A stretch of DNA of 64,000 bases from NCBI GenBank assembly GCA_934045075.1, contig OW203722.1:25217379-25281378 (forward strand). Reading direction: 5' to 3'. This DNA comes from Yponomeuta sedellus. Lineage: Eukaryota; Arthropoda; Insecta; Lepidoptera; Yponomeutidae. The notes under the pieces are model-generated. The model was not told the origin of the DNA, did no database searches, and worked only from the letters and a program-made list of their open reading frames with translations. This document shows positions 54,502-63,781 of the stretch, one piece after another (within the stretch, counting starts at the first letter, position 1; each line of letters opens with the position of its first letter). A program made the position numbers and the translations under genes.

Positions 54502-54867
54502 TTCGTTATCAACCCTTGTATGTCCCCACTGCTGGGGCACGGGTCTCTTCCTGCATCGCAGGAAGGTTAGGCCATACTCCACCACGGGGGCAAGTCCGGG
54601 TTGGTGGAGGATTGTGACAGTGGCGGGCCTTACTGTCAGAAGTTATCAAGCCGCCCATAAGGCCTCTGACACGGCTTAACGACTGTCATTATATGACAGC
54701 CGGCACCAACGGCTTAACGTGCCTTGCGAAGCACTGAAGCGCTCGGAAAAATGCCACTACAGTGGTAGTCACGGGACGCTCACCCATCCCGTACCTGACC
54801 GCGCCTGCTGATGCTTAACCAAGTGATTGATTCCAATCACTCGGTTCGCCTAGGCCACGAGCGCTTC
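54502..54867 (-). mobile_element. 5S-rRNA-derived SINE, full-length, 13-bp duplication
   Basis: The minus strand runs from CGCTCGTGGCCTAGGCGAAC to the terminal ACATACAAGGGTTGATAACG. The perfect 13-bp duplication shows that this copy moved by target-primed reverse transcription and fixes both ends of the family. Box C reads GGGATGGGTGAGCGTCCCGT. Together with 38123-38480 it is the best copy. Confidence 0.92.
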
Positions 54868-54880
54868 GAACAACACATCG
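54868..54880. repeat. target-site duplication of the 54.5-kb 5S-SINE, right
   Basis: GAACAACACATCG, second copy. Confidence 0.9.
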
Positions 54881-55296
54881 AATTAACTTTAATTACTTTA
54901 TTTTATTCTAGAGCTGACAACACCGCCACCTAATTTAAGGTTTAGTAAACCTTTTTAGAAGAATAAAATGTTAGCTGTCACGTCGCGTCTGTCTCTTTGA
55001 TTTGCTGGGTGTGACGAAAAGAGACGTAATTATCACTCGTCGTAAATTCACTTTTAATGTGGAGCACCGCACTTTATAAAATGGAAACTTTCACTAACAA
55101 ATAAAATGTATAGACTCAGATATTCAGACTCGTATTGAAATTGAAAAATGTGCCTGGCCCAAAAGGTTTGTAATCTCTGATATGTCAAAAAATTATAACT
55201 GTCACAATGCTACGGAATTAAAAATCAGACTTTAACATATGAAAATCTCGTATATAGTATTTGTTATCGAGGTGCTTGTTTGATTTTTATGAATTA

Positions 55297-55920
55297 CTAG
55301 CTGTACCACGCGCTGTTGCCCGCGGCTTATCGATTTTCCTTCGGGAATAAGATATTTTTCCGCAGTAAAACGTTGCCTATGTCTCAATCTAGGGTACCAG
55401 CTAACTCCATATCAAATTTAAAAACCTATTTAGAGGCTAAAAATTTCACCCATGCCGGGATTCGAACCCGCAACCTCTGGCTATCCGTACCAGCGCTCTA
55501 CCAATTGAGCCAATGGGCGACTCACGGCATCAGTGAAATTTCGAACCTCTTTACAATATTCTCTGTATTACGAACAGGCAGCGACATCTGACTTAAGCAA
55601 ATTGCATTACTTACAGCCCCGACTACCTACTTTGCAGTTAGGTTTAACATCGGAACGATATCACTGTACCCACATGATTACACTATTTTTATTTTTAATG
55701 CACTAACCCGTGCTAAGGAACAAATTTAAAAACCTATTTAGAGGCTAAAAATTTCACCCATAATAGGTTTTTAAATTTGTTCCTTAGCACGGGTTAGTGC
55801 ATTAAAAATAAAAATAGTGTAATCCATATCAAATGTTATTAAAATCGCTCCAGCCGTTTTAGACGAGAAGAAGTAACAAAAATACACACTCCCAAACTTT
55901 CGCCTTTATATTATTAGTGT
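55297..55920 (-). mobile_element. LEP1-like Helitron split by a T308 element
   Basis: On the minus strand it starts near ATAATATAAAGGCGAAAGTT and ends in CGCGGGCAACAGCGCGTGGT..CAGCTAG followed by T. It carries GCTGGAGCGATTTTAATAAC in the middle. The T308 insertion (55418-55822) duplicated TCCATATCAAAT inside it. The match to 17511-17846 is at both ends, with the usual 3' CTAG. Confidence 0.65.
55418..55822 (+). mobile_element. T308 element in Helitron, 12-bp duplication
   Basis: TCCATATCAAAT flanks it (55406-55417, 55823-55834). It starts TTAAAAACCTATTTAGAGGC antisense, has a complete antisense tRNA-like part, spacer and tail, begins a second antisense unit (to TTTCACCCAT), then switches to sense AATAGGTTTTTAAATTTG and the tail. 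Compared with 42066-42444 the switch lies further along. Confidence 0.9.
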
Positions 55921-55938
55921 GATGCAGTAACAAAATAT

Positions 55939-55990
55939 TATAAAGGCGAAAGTTTGTGAGTGTGTACACTTACAAACTTTCGCCTTTATA
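55939..55990. repeat. fold-back of the Helitron end
   Basis: TATAAAGGCGAAAGTTTGTG and its inverse CACTTACAAACTTTCGCCTT..TATA meet around 55964. Both arms match the Helitron terminus at 55894-55915, so the end of the element exists three times here. Confidence 0.75.
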
Positions 55991-56011
55991 ACATTACGCC
56001 TTTATGTCATA

Positions 56012-56377
56012 TCGTTATCAACCCTTTTATGTTCCCACTGCTGGGGCACGGGTTTCTTCCTGCATCACAGGTAGGTTAGGCCATACTCCACCACGGGGGC
56101 CAAGTCCGGGTTGGGGGATGATTGTAAGACAGTGGTGGGCCTTACTGTCAGAAGTTATCAAGCTGCCTATAATGCCTCTGACATGGCTTAACGACTGCCA
56201 TTAAATGACAGCCGGCACCAACGACTTAACGTACCTTGCGAAGCACGGGAGCGCTTGAAAAAATCCCACTAGCGGTAGTCACGGGACGCTCACCCATCCT
56301 GTACCTGACCGCGCTTGTTGTTGCTTAACCAAGTGATTGATTCCAATCACTCGGTTCGCCTAGGCCACGAGCGCTTC
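56012..56377 (-). mobile_element. 5S-rRNA-derived SINE, full-length
   Basis: The minus strand runs from GAAGCGCTCGTGGCCTAGGC to the 3' end GTTGATAACG. The 5S part AACAACAAGCGCGGTCAGGT is well kept. Only a short TATGTCA flank repeat is visible. Confidence 0.88.
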
Positions 56378-56394
56378 ATCTATGTCAAATAGAT

Positions 56395-56462
56395 AAATAG
56401 ATAGATAGAAAGAATATTCTTTATTGCATGTAGGTACACCAGGGATTACATAAGAGACTAAA
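56395..56462 (-). mobile_element. LINE tail, reversed
   Basis: ATAGATAAATAGATAGATAG then AGAATATTCTTTATTGCATG and CACCAGGGATTACATAAGAG; complement of the LINE end at 8600-8656. Confidence 0.75.
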
Positions 56463-57065
56463 TAGTGTCATGATAATGTGACGTAATTTTTGTGCATCTG
56501 GTAGGTCTGTAAATAGGTCGCGGGCTAATATTATCAACACAACGTTTGCAGTGTCAGATAATCTATGACATAAGAGACTTTACCCCACGAAATTTATGCT
56601 GCGTTTATGGCCACTTCGAAGTAATTCAAAAAGTGTATTTTTCCTCTGACCATTTCTTGGAAACCTGGTGAAAACCGACACCGCTGAAAGCGAAAACCGC
56701 CATTTTTGCTGGAAAATGACGTCAACGACGCCGGGTGACCAACACTGACTCGGTCACGGAGGCCGCCTGTCACAACTTGTCTTCATAACCCTACCGCGGC
56801 CAACGGGGCCGGGACGACCTGAGGACGACTACTACTTTTGTATTCGATGTTTTGATCCCATATTATGCCTCTTCTCCTCCTCTCTATATCTTCTCACTGC
56901 AATCTTTTCAACATAAGCTTATAACGAAGAAAATGCTATCAGCAATAGGAAGAAAATGCCCGCCGCCATTGTTTTTGTAACGGTTGTCTCTATAATAATA
57001 ATTGTTTTGTTTTGTGTAGACTGTAAGGAATATTATTATCTTGTTTGATCTTATCTTATGCTTAA
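56463..57065. other. no recognised feature
   Basis: GC-rich patch at 56680-56830 (GACGCCGGGTGACCAACACT, CGGCCAACGGGGCCGGGACG) with no decisive ORF; possibly an old element 5' end. Confidence 0.35.
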
Positions 57066-57071
57066 CTTTAC

Positions 57072-58151
57072 ATGGAAGAAAAAATAGGAACAAAACTGGA
57101 AATCTACCTGTTCAGCTTAATACGTTTGCAGTTACAATTCGCAATGTCTTCCCATAACAACAGATACACCGTAGATGGAGCGCCCGATAAGTTTTGAACT
57201 ACAAAGAGATTTATGTATTTAAATGACCTCGGTCGAGAATAGTTGCGCCAGCTTTGTGAAGAACTTCGATTGTATAATTTCGAGTGTTCATACACCTAAC
57301 TAGGTTATGTTATGATACAGTCCAGGCGATACACTCTTTAGTTTAGTTTAGTTTAGTTTATACTTTATTGTACACGAAAAACACAAAAAAAGAAATACAA
57401 TTAAAGAAAATACATGTACAAAGGCGAGCTTATCTCTGTAAGAGATTTCTTCCAGCAAACCTTGGGGTGTTGGAGTGGGGATGTGAAACGGGTCTATGCA
57501 CGTGCACAACATACACTACATACTAATACACTTACACAGATAACAAAATCATGCCAAAATAGATATCTACCCAAATACATAAAAGCTAATAATGTAAAGA
57601 ATAAACTACATAAACCATCAAAGAAATCTACCTACATACATACATAAACAATACATAATAATACGTAAACAATACAGAATAAGAACCTACTTACATACAT
57701 ACCTATCAAGGAGCTAAGATATAGACAGATAATGCTCTTTCAACCGTTTCCTGAAAGTACTGAAAGACGGGCTAGTACGAATACTCTGCGGCAGTGCATT
57801 CCACAGCCTGACCGAATGGACCGAGAACGAATCCCCGTAGGCTCCAGTGTTGTGGACAGGAATCTGAAGGAGATGGGAATTTAAGGTTCTCACTGGTCTC
57901 ACTCCAGAGTGCAACAAATGAAATCGTTCTTTTAAATATAATGGATAAGAAGGATTATGGACGATTTTGTACAGAAGAGAAAGTATATGTGCATTCTTTA
58001 ATATTTATAATGATAATAACTTTCACAAAACACGATCACTTGACCTGGTCCCAAACTAGGATACCCTCGGATAGGATATGATTATGAATTTGTAAAATGC
58101 TTGACACACAGCAAATCACAAACGAACCACAATGATCTGTACTGCCACAAC
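57072..58151. repeat. segment A: parent-like copy of the sequence captured at 63 kb
   Basis: 57072-57335 and 57986-58151 align closely with 63095-63513 (CCTGTTCAGCTTAATACGTT, GATACACCGTAGATGGAGCG, GACCTCGGTCGAGAATAGTT, GCTTGACACACAGCAAATCA). The only large difference is a LINE inserted here at 57336. No function is visible; a minus-strand 63-codon frame (57104-57295) ends near CAG/GTAGAT, which looks like a splice donor, so an exon is possible but unproven. Confidence 0.85.
57336..57985 (-). mobile_element. CR1/Jockey-like LINE 3' end inserted in segment A
   Basis: The minus-strand frame 57917-57714 encodes LQIPVHNTGAYGDSFSVHSV then RLWNALPQSIRTSPSFSTFR, the C-terminus of a LINE reverse transcriptase protein. 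The 3' end carries CGTGTACAATAAAGTATAAA and (CTAAA) repeats. The insertion is absent from the 63-kb copy, where CGATACACT joins TTTTTAATATTT directly. The flanks CACTCTTTA / CATTCTTTA look like a slightly altered 9-bp duplication. Confidence 0.85.
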
Positions 58152-58163
58152 TTATATGTGGAC

Positions 58164-58612
58164 GCCAATACTATGGAATATCACAAAAAAGATCAATGAC
58201 CAGCTAGGTCATTGAAAGGATTAACCGGGCCCACGACGACCTTTTCAAATTGGAAACAAAACGCGAGCTCCAAGGAGAACACTGCTTCCGCAATATTCCT
58301 GACACGTAGACACCGCGGGTCTGCGAGATTATTTCACGATTTGACCAGAAAGAATGGCGGCAGAAATTGCCAAGACAAAATTATATCGTCGCCGACGCGG
58401 CCGTATTAAAATGAGAGGTGGACGGGCAATTGTGCGGACCACCCTTTTGTCGGTGATTGTTATGCAGTATAAGGTTGCGATGGTGATGTTTGAAAACCAT
58501 GTCCAGAGACAGTTGCAGCCGTATAAAATACAGGGTATAGCAATATCCCCGAAAACACATGAAAATGGGCGGTTTACGATTACGAAGGAAGAATGTTTGT
58601 CAAAATTTTGAA
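58164..58612 (+). other. unassigned decayed coding-like sequence
   Basis: One frame reads RINRAHDDLFKLETKREL then QGEHCFRNIPDT, stop, then VCEIISRFDQKEWRQKL. The next frame (58354-58611) is an 85-codon ORF with RRRRGRIKMRGGRA. The composition looks protein-like, but I cannot name a family. It may be a dead element ORF. Confidence 0.25.
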
Positions 58613-58624
58613 TATTAATTTTTA

Positions 58625-58754
58625 CACTATTTTTATTTTTAATGCACTAACCCGTGCTAAGGAACAAATTTAAAGCTGGTACGGATAGCCAGAGGTTGCG
58701 GGTTCGAATCCCGGCATGGGTGAAATTTTTAGCCTCTAAATAGGTTTTTAAATT
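58625..58754 (-). mobile_element. T308 element, shortest inverted form, 12-bp duplication
   Basis: TATTAATTTTTA flanks it (58613-58624, 58755-58766). On the minus strand: AAATTTAAAAACCTATTTAG antisense, tRNA 3' half antisense to CGTACCAGC, then directly the sense TTTAAATTTGTTCCTTAGCA and tail. Confidence 0.9.
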
Positions 58755-58874
58755 TATTAATTTTTAGTCAATGAAATTTTCGCTTAAAATTTGCTAATGT
58801 TCGAAATACTTTTAGTGCCACATTATGTAGTTTAGCATGGGTCAGCTGATATTTTTTGAGAAACAGAACCTATG

Positions 58875-59010
58875 AACCCGGAACCGGTGTTAGTGCATGC
58901 AACCACTTAAAAGCGTCGATGAAGCGAAGGTGTTCTGTCAGGATCATGGAAAGTGGCAGTCCCTGGTTTCTGCTTACCCCTCTGGTATATAGGCGTGAGG
59001 TTATATAATG
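58875..59010 (+). mobile_element. RTE-like LINE 3' remnant
   Basis: CGGAACCGGTGTTAGTGCAT..GCGTCGATGAAGCGAAGG..CAGGATCATGGAAAGTGGCA..TCTGGTATATAGGCGTGAGG. Confidence 0.65.
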
Positions 59011-60225
59011 TATGTATGCAGAACCTATGAATTATATTTTTATGTGAGAGTGCTTATTAGCTGCTGTCATGAAAGATATTAATTTCAGTGGAGATGGTGT
59101 TCGAAACTTTTTTAATGCCACAGGTAGTAATTTTAGTATGCGCCAGCTGAGTTTGCTATAAAATGGATCTAATTGATTTTTCATTAATCATATTTTTAAG
59201 AAAAAGTGCCAAGCAGCTGTCGTGAATGAAATTGATTAATTTTAGTGGATATGGCGACTCAATTGGTGACAAGGCCGTACGGTGGAAAAAAGATCGGATC
59301 CGTACAAAGACGGAACCACTTCCAGCAATGTGCAAAGTGCACTTGACCAAAGAGTTTCTTATTGTTTCGCTTACACTATTATTATTTAAACCCCTCGCTT
59401 TGTTGCTGTTTTTTTGGCGACCGGTGATAAATGCGCGGTGATGTTAATATTCAGCGCATAAATAACCGGGCTCGCGATCAATTGATCGTGAATCAATTGC
59501 AGGAACTTTTGGACGGGGAAGATTTATAGGTCATTTTTGTAATGGCCTTAGCAAGGTGATGTAACGGCGGTGTCGTCTTTTGTTTTTCTGCCGACAAGGG
59601 GCGTGAAGGAACTTTAACGGTTTATTCAGGTTTAAGTCCTTGCACATAATAACAATATCAACCGATCTTGAACGATCGTGGAAATCGAAATTGAAGTAAG
59701 GTAGAAAAAAATGTAAATGTAAATAAATATTTGTACCTATCATCTTAAATAAATCTATTTCGTATCTTGCATTTGATTTAATCAAACTTATCTCGCATTG
59801 GATTAATTTTAATATTTTGCATTGGATTGGAAAGTAACAAACATTACCAATGCAATTCATCAGCTTCCACCGCTAAAACCAAGACATGCCACTTCTTTCC
59901 ATCCTCCACTATCCTCATCCAGCCGCCACCGGTAATCTGCTTCAGATCTCTGCTTCACTTACCCTACCATTTTGACTTACCTTTTAATTTTCGCGATAGT
60001 TATACCTGAAACAGATAATATCATTTTAATATCTGTGTCACAAGCCAGTACACAATAACACATCTGCACGAGGAACACGGCCGCTATCTCAAAAACTTCA
60101 TCATCGTCGTCATAATCAACCGGCGTAAGTCCACTGCCCGACGTAGGTTTCACAGATCTTCAATTTTTCCTTTTCAGATATTGTATGGAATCAGGCGTTA
60201 CTTTGCGGAAATCCATAATAACATT
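59011..60225. other. no recognised feature
   Basis: Unassigned. A duplicated phrase (GCCAGCTGA..ATTTTTTGAG / GCCAGCTGAG..TTTGC, 58842 and 59139; AATTTTAGTGGATATGG / AATTTCAGTGGAGATGG) suggests an old local duplication. 60100-60180 resembles a reversed LINE end. Confidence 0.4.
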
Positions 60226-60230
60226 AAAAT

Positions 60231-60500
60231 GCGTATTTTCTCACTCAAGTATTGGTGTCGGTGGTGGTGTTCGTGTCTTGCTTCTGCTTGAAAAAGTAGG
60301 AGGGAGGGCGGTGCATTAACTAACCGCATGGTGCTTGCGGGATTTTTGGGCGTATTTTCTCACACAAGTATGGGTGTTGGTTGTGGTGTGTTCGTGTCTT
60401 GCTTCTGCTTGAAAAAGTGGGAGAGAGAGTGCATTAACTAACCGCATGGTGATTATGGGATATTTGGCGAAATTTAGCAAAGTAATTTTCACTTTTTAAT
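60231..60500 (+). repeat. unclassified repeat, two tandem copies (locus 2)
   Basis: Copy A 60231-60349 and copy B 60350-60500 both start GCGTATTTTCTCAC and share GTGTCTTGCTTCTGCTTGAA and CTAACCGCATGGTG. Copy A stops after GGGATTTTTGG. Copy B continues to AGTAATTTTCACTTTTTAAT like locus 1. Both start at the base after the predicted cleavage site of the hammerhead-like motif of locus 1. Confidence 0.8.
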
Positions 60501-60624
60501 TCTTCCCTTCCAGTTACTGCCTACCGCTTTGCGAATATTGTCGCTCCACCTAGTCCTTCTGCAATTGTCATAATACTAAAATTCATAATCAGAATCTAGG
60601 GCGTAGTCACAGGGCGTGCGTTGT

Positions 60625-60742
60625 TAAAAGAGTACCAACCCAAGAAGCTGGAGATTGCAAGAAGTTTGTCAGGATCTTTGTCGGTGGCAAACCGTGGTCT
60701 CTGGAATACATGCGTGAGCTTATGTAACGTAATATATTTAAT
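60625..60742 (+). mobile_element. RTE-like LINE 3' remnant
   Basis: AGTACCAACCCAAGAAGCTG..GAAGTTTGTCAGGATCTTTG..TCTGGAATACATGCGTGAG; very decayed. Confidence 0.5.
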
Positions 60743-60743
60743 A

Positions 60744-61073
60744 GAAGCGCTAGTAGCCTAGCCGAATCGAGTGATTGGAATCAATCACTCGATTCGACCA
60801 CTAGGTGACTACCGTTAGTGGCATTTTTTCGAGCGCTTCCGTGTTTCGTAGAGCACGTTAAGCCCTTGGTGCCGACTGTCGTTTAACGGCAATCGTTAAG
60901 CCACGTCAGAGGCCTTATTGGCAGCTTAATAACTTTTGACAGTAAGGCCCGCCACTGTCTTAAAATCGTATATGAACCCGGACTTGATCCCTGTAGTGGA
61001 GTATGGTCTAACCTTCCTGCGGCGCAGGAAGAGACCCGTACCTCAGCAATAGGGACATATAAAGGTTGATATC
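60744..61073 (+). mobile_element. 5S-SINE with deletion of the 5S core
   Basis: GAAGCGCTAGTAGCCTAGCC is followed by a short inverted stretch (GAATCGAGTGATTGGAATCA / TCGATTCGACC) replacing the promoter core, then the body and 3' end AGGGACATATAAAGGTTGAT. Confidence 0.8.
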
Positions 61074-61517
61074 GAATATGTTTTCTGTAATATCCTTGTA
61101 CAATAAATCCCTTATTGTACATATTATATTGTAAACTTGCTTTTAATTATTGGTTAGCTCTCAGAATAAACACACTATTAAAGCGAAGTGAATATTTCCC
61201 GTTTCGCATTTCATGTTCCTCGACCCGTAGCTTTGCGCGGTCTGGAAGCCCTCTCTCTCAAAACTTGCTGCAAAACCTTTGTCAGAGAATTTATTTTCCA
61301 CCGAAGCCTTATTAATAAAGGCATGGTGATTAGTAACTTTTGATTCAGACTCTCCGAGGCGTTTCGATGAGGAGCAATTATTCGACACATTGATTTATTA
61401 TTCCGACTAACTTTTGGGGCAAAAGGGACGGCTCAGATGTTTCACTTCAGAGCTTTCGAATACAGATGGAAAATTGTATTAAATAGTCACTATGCCGCTA
61501 TCATCATCATCATCATC

Positions 61518-61856
61518 GTCAACCCATTATGTCCCCATCGAGGGGCACGGGTCTGGTATAGGCCATACTCCACCACGGGGGCCAAGCCCGGATTGGCGGA
61601 GGCTTGCAAGACTAGTGGCTGGTCTTACTGTCAGAAGTTTTTAAGCCGCCCTATGGCCTCTGTCTTGGCTTAACGACTGCCATCTATCCACGGCAGCCGG
61701 CACCAACTGCTTAACCTGCCTTGCGAAGCACGGAACCACTTGGAAAAATGCCACTAGAGTTAGCCATAGACGGTTTACCCATCCATGCACTGAACGCGCC
61801 CTGTGTTTACCTTCGTGATCGCTTAAGATCACTCAGGCAGCCGCGGCTACGAGCAA
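61518..61856 (-). mobile_element. 5S-SINE, diverged subfamily
   Basis: The minus strand has GTAGCCGCGGCTGCCTGAGT, GATCACGAAGGTAAACACAG and GGCGCGTTCAGTGCATGGAT, closer to a 5S RNA core than other copies in GATCACGAAG, then the body to ATAATGGGTTGAC. It differs from the others along its whole length and may be a separate subfamily. Confidence 0.75.
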
Positions 61857-61887
61857 TCCTGTGCCGCTATACGACCTTTATAGTTTT

Positions 61888-61920
61888 ATACTATTTCTAT
61901 TTTTAATGCACTAACCCGTG
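61888..61920 (-). mobile_element. 33-bp tail-only T308 insertion
   Basis: Only the tail complement ATACTATTTCTATTTTTAAT..GCACTAACCCGTG is present, between two perfect copies of CTTTATAGTTTT (61876-61887, 61921-61932). It proves that this end is the 3' end. Confidence 0.88.
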
Positions 61921-61966
61921 CTTTATAGTTTTGTTACGAACAGCTTTTGCTAGTGGGACTGAAATA

Positions 61967-62352
61967 CTGAAATTTTTAGCCTCTAAATAGGTTTTTAAAT
62001 TTGTTCCTTAGCACGGGTTAGTGCTTTAAAAATAAAAATAGTGTAATCATGTGGGTACAGTGATATCGTTCCGATGTTAAACCTAACTGCAAAGTAGGTA
62101 GTCGGGGCTGTAAGTAATGCAATTTGCTTAAGTCAGATGTCGCTGCCTGTACGTAATACAGAGAATATTGTAAAGAGGTTCGAAATTTCACTGATGTCGT
62201 GAGTCGCCCATTGGCTCAATTGGTAGAGCGCTGGTACGGATAGCCAGAGGTTGCGGGTTCGAATCCCGGCATGGGTGAAATTTTTAGCCTCTAAATAGGT
62301 TTTTAAATTTGTTCCTTAGCACGGGTTAGTGCATTAAAAATAAAAATAGTGA
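61967..62352 (+). mobile_element. T308 element, sense partial dimer, 10-bp duplication
   Basis: GACTGAAATA flanks it (61957-61966, 62353-62362). It starts just after the tRNA-like part (CTGAAATTTTTAGCC), contains one full tail and spacer, a complete tRNA-like part with CAATTGGTAGAGC, and a second tail. It is a head-to-tail dimer truncated at 5' and without inversion. Confidence 0.9.
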
Positions 62353-62901
62353 GACTGAAATATTTCAAAAACCTCTTCCTATTAACCTGAAAGTGCGGAT
62401 TTGAAGAATATGTATTTTCAGTCGCGATCTATTCCAACTTTGTTGTAAACAAAGCCACAACGTTTAATAAGTGTTACGTTGTAACCTAAATTGGCGAAGT
62501 TTCTAAGCTCACGATACCTTGAACTTTTACATTATAGAGGTATTTCGGAAAACATTTTAGTACAAATAATTTGCAATAAGGCCGTCAATTGTACCAAGAA
62601 TCTTCGTAGTCTAATCATCTTCATACATACACTGAGCGTTAAATATATTTTAGTTTCCTGTAGCTAAGCCGGGGCAAGGACCGAGTTTTGTGATAATAAA
62701 ACGTCCGAATTCTACAATTAATGTACTGGAGAGTCACGATTTTTGACATTTAAAATCTTCACCCTATAATAGTCTAATTTAACACATTTTACTTACTGCA
62801 CTAATTTAACTTACTGCAAAAGTCATGTCTACTAGAGGTTGACATGGCTTGACCTAAAGAGATGCATGAATGATCTAGGACAAGCAAACATCCTAATAGA
62901 C

Positions 62902-63672
62902 TTAAAAACCTATTTAGAGGCTAAAAATTTCACCCTTGCCGGGATTCGAACCCGCAACCTCTGGCTATCCGTGCCAGCGCTCTACCAATTGAGCCAATGG
63001 GCGACTCACGGCATCAGTGAAATTTCGAACCTCTTTACACTATTCTCTGCATTACGTACAGCCAGCGACATCTGACTTAAGCAAATTTAAGATGCTAAAC
63101 TTTACATGGGAGAAAAAATAGGAACCAAACTGGAAACCTACCTGTTCAGCTTAATACGTTTGCAGTTACAATTCGCAATATCTTCCCATAGCAAAAGATA
63201 CACCGTAGATGGAGCGCCCTATAAGTTTTGAACTACAAAGAGATTTATGTATTTAAATGACCTCGGTCGAGAATAGTTGCGCCAGCTTTGTGAAGAACTT
63301 CGATTGCATAATTTCGAGTGTTAATACACCTAACTAGGTTATGATACAGTCCAGGCGATACACTTTTTAATATTTATAATGATAATAACTTTCACACAAC
63401 ACGATCACTTGACCCGGTCCCAAACTTAGATACCATAGGATAGGATATGATTATGAATTTGTAAAATGCTTGACACACAGCAAATCACAAACAAACCACC
63501 ATGATCTGTACTGCCGTGAGTCGCCCATTGGCTCAATTGGTAGAGCGCTGGCACGGATAGCCAGAGGTTGCGGGTTCGAATCCCGGCATGGGTAAAATTT
63601 TTAGCCTCTAAATAGGTTTTTAAATTTGTTCCTTAGCACGGGTTAGTGCATTAAAAAAAATAATAATAGTGT
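62902..63672 (+). mobile_element. chimeric T308 element with captured 425-bp segment
   Basis: CATCCTAATAGAC flanks the whole (62889-62901, 63673-63685). Part 1 (62902-63088) is the antisense tRNA-like part and spacer. Part 2 (about 63089-63513) is unrelated to T308 and aligns with 57072-58151. Part 3 (63514-63672) is a sense tRNA-like part and tail. One duplication around all three parts means that they were inserted in one event. Confidence 0.92.
63089..63513. repeat. captured copy of segment A, without the LINE
   Basis: CTTTACATGGGAGAAAAAAT to GATCTGTACTGCC, co-linear with 57072-57335 plus 57986-58151. It lacks the 650-bp LINE, so it was copied before that LINE arrived or from an allele without it. 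Confidence 0.88.
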
Positions 63673-63736
63673 CATCCTAATAGACATTATTGTTTTTCGT
63701 ATTTTAAGGATTTCTATTAACAGAAACAACGAAATA

Positions 63737-63781
63737 CTCTTGGATTTAAGGCTTAAAGCCAGCCAGCCTTAAATCCAAGAG
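63737..63781. repeat. perfect 17-bp inverted repeat
   Basis: CTCTTGGATTTAAGGCT / TAAAGCCAGCC / AGCCTTAAATCCAAGAG. Single, perfect, no duplication. Confidence 0.88.

Noticed and set aside
55316..55591. ORF with HAGIRTRNLWLSVPALYQLS, also at 62839-63075
   Set aside because: Translation of the antisense tRNA-like part of T308, not a gene family.
57338..57360. Interstitial telomere-like TTTAG run
   Set aside because: It is the pentanucleotide tail of the reversed LINE insertion (CTAAA on its sense strand), not TTAGG.
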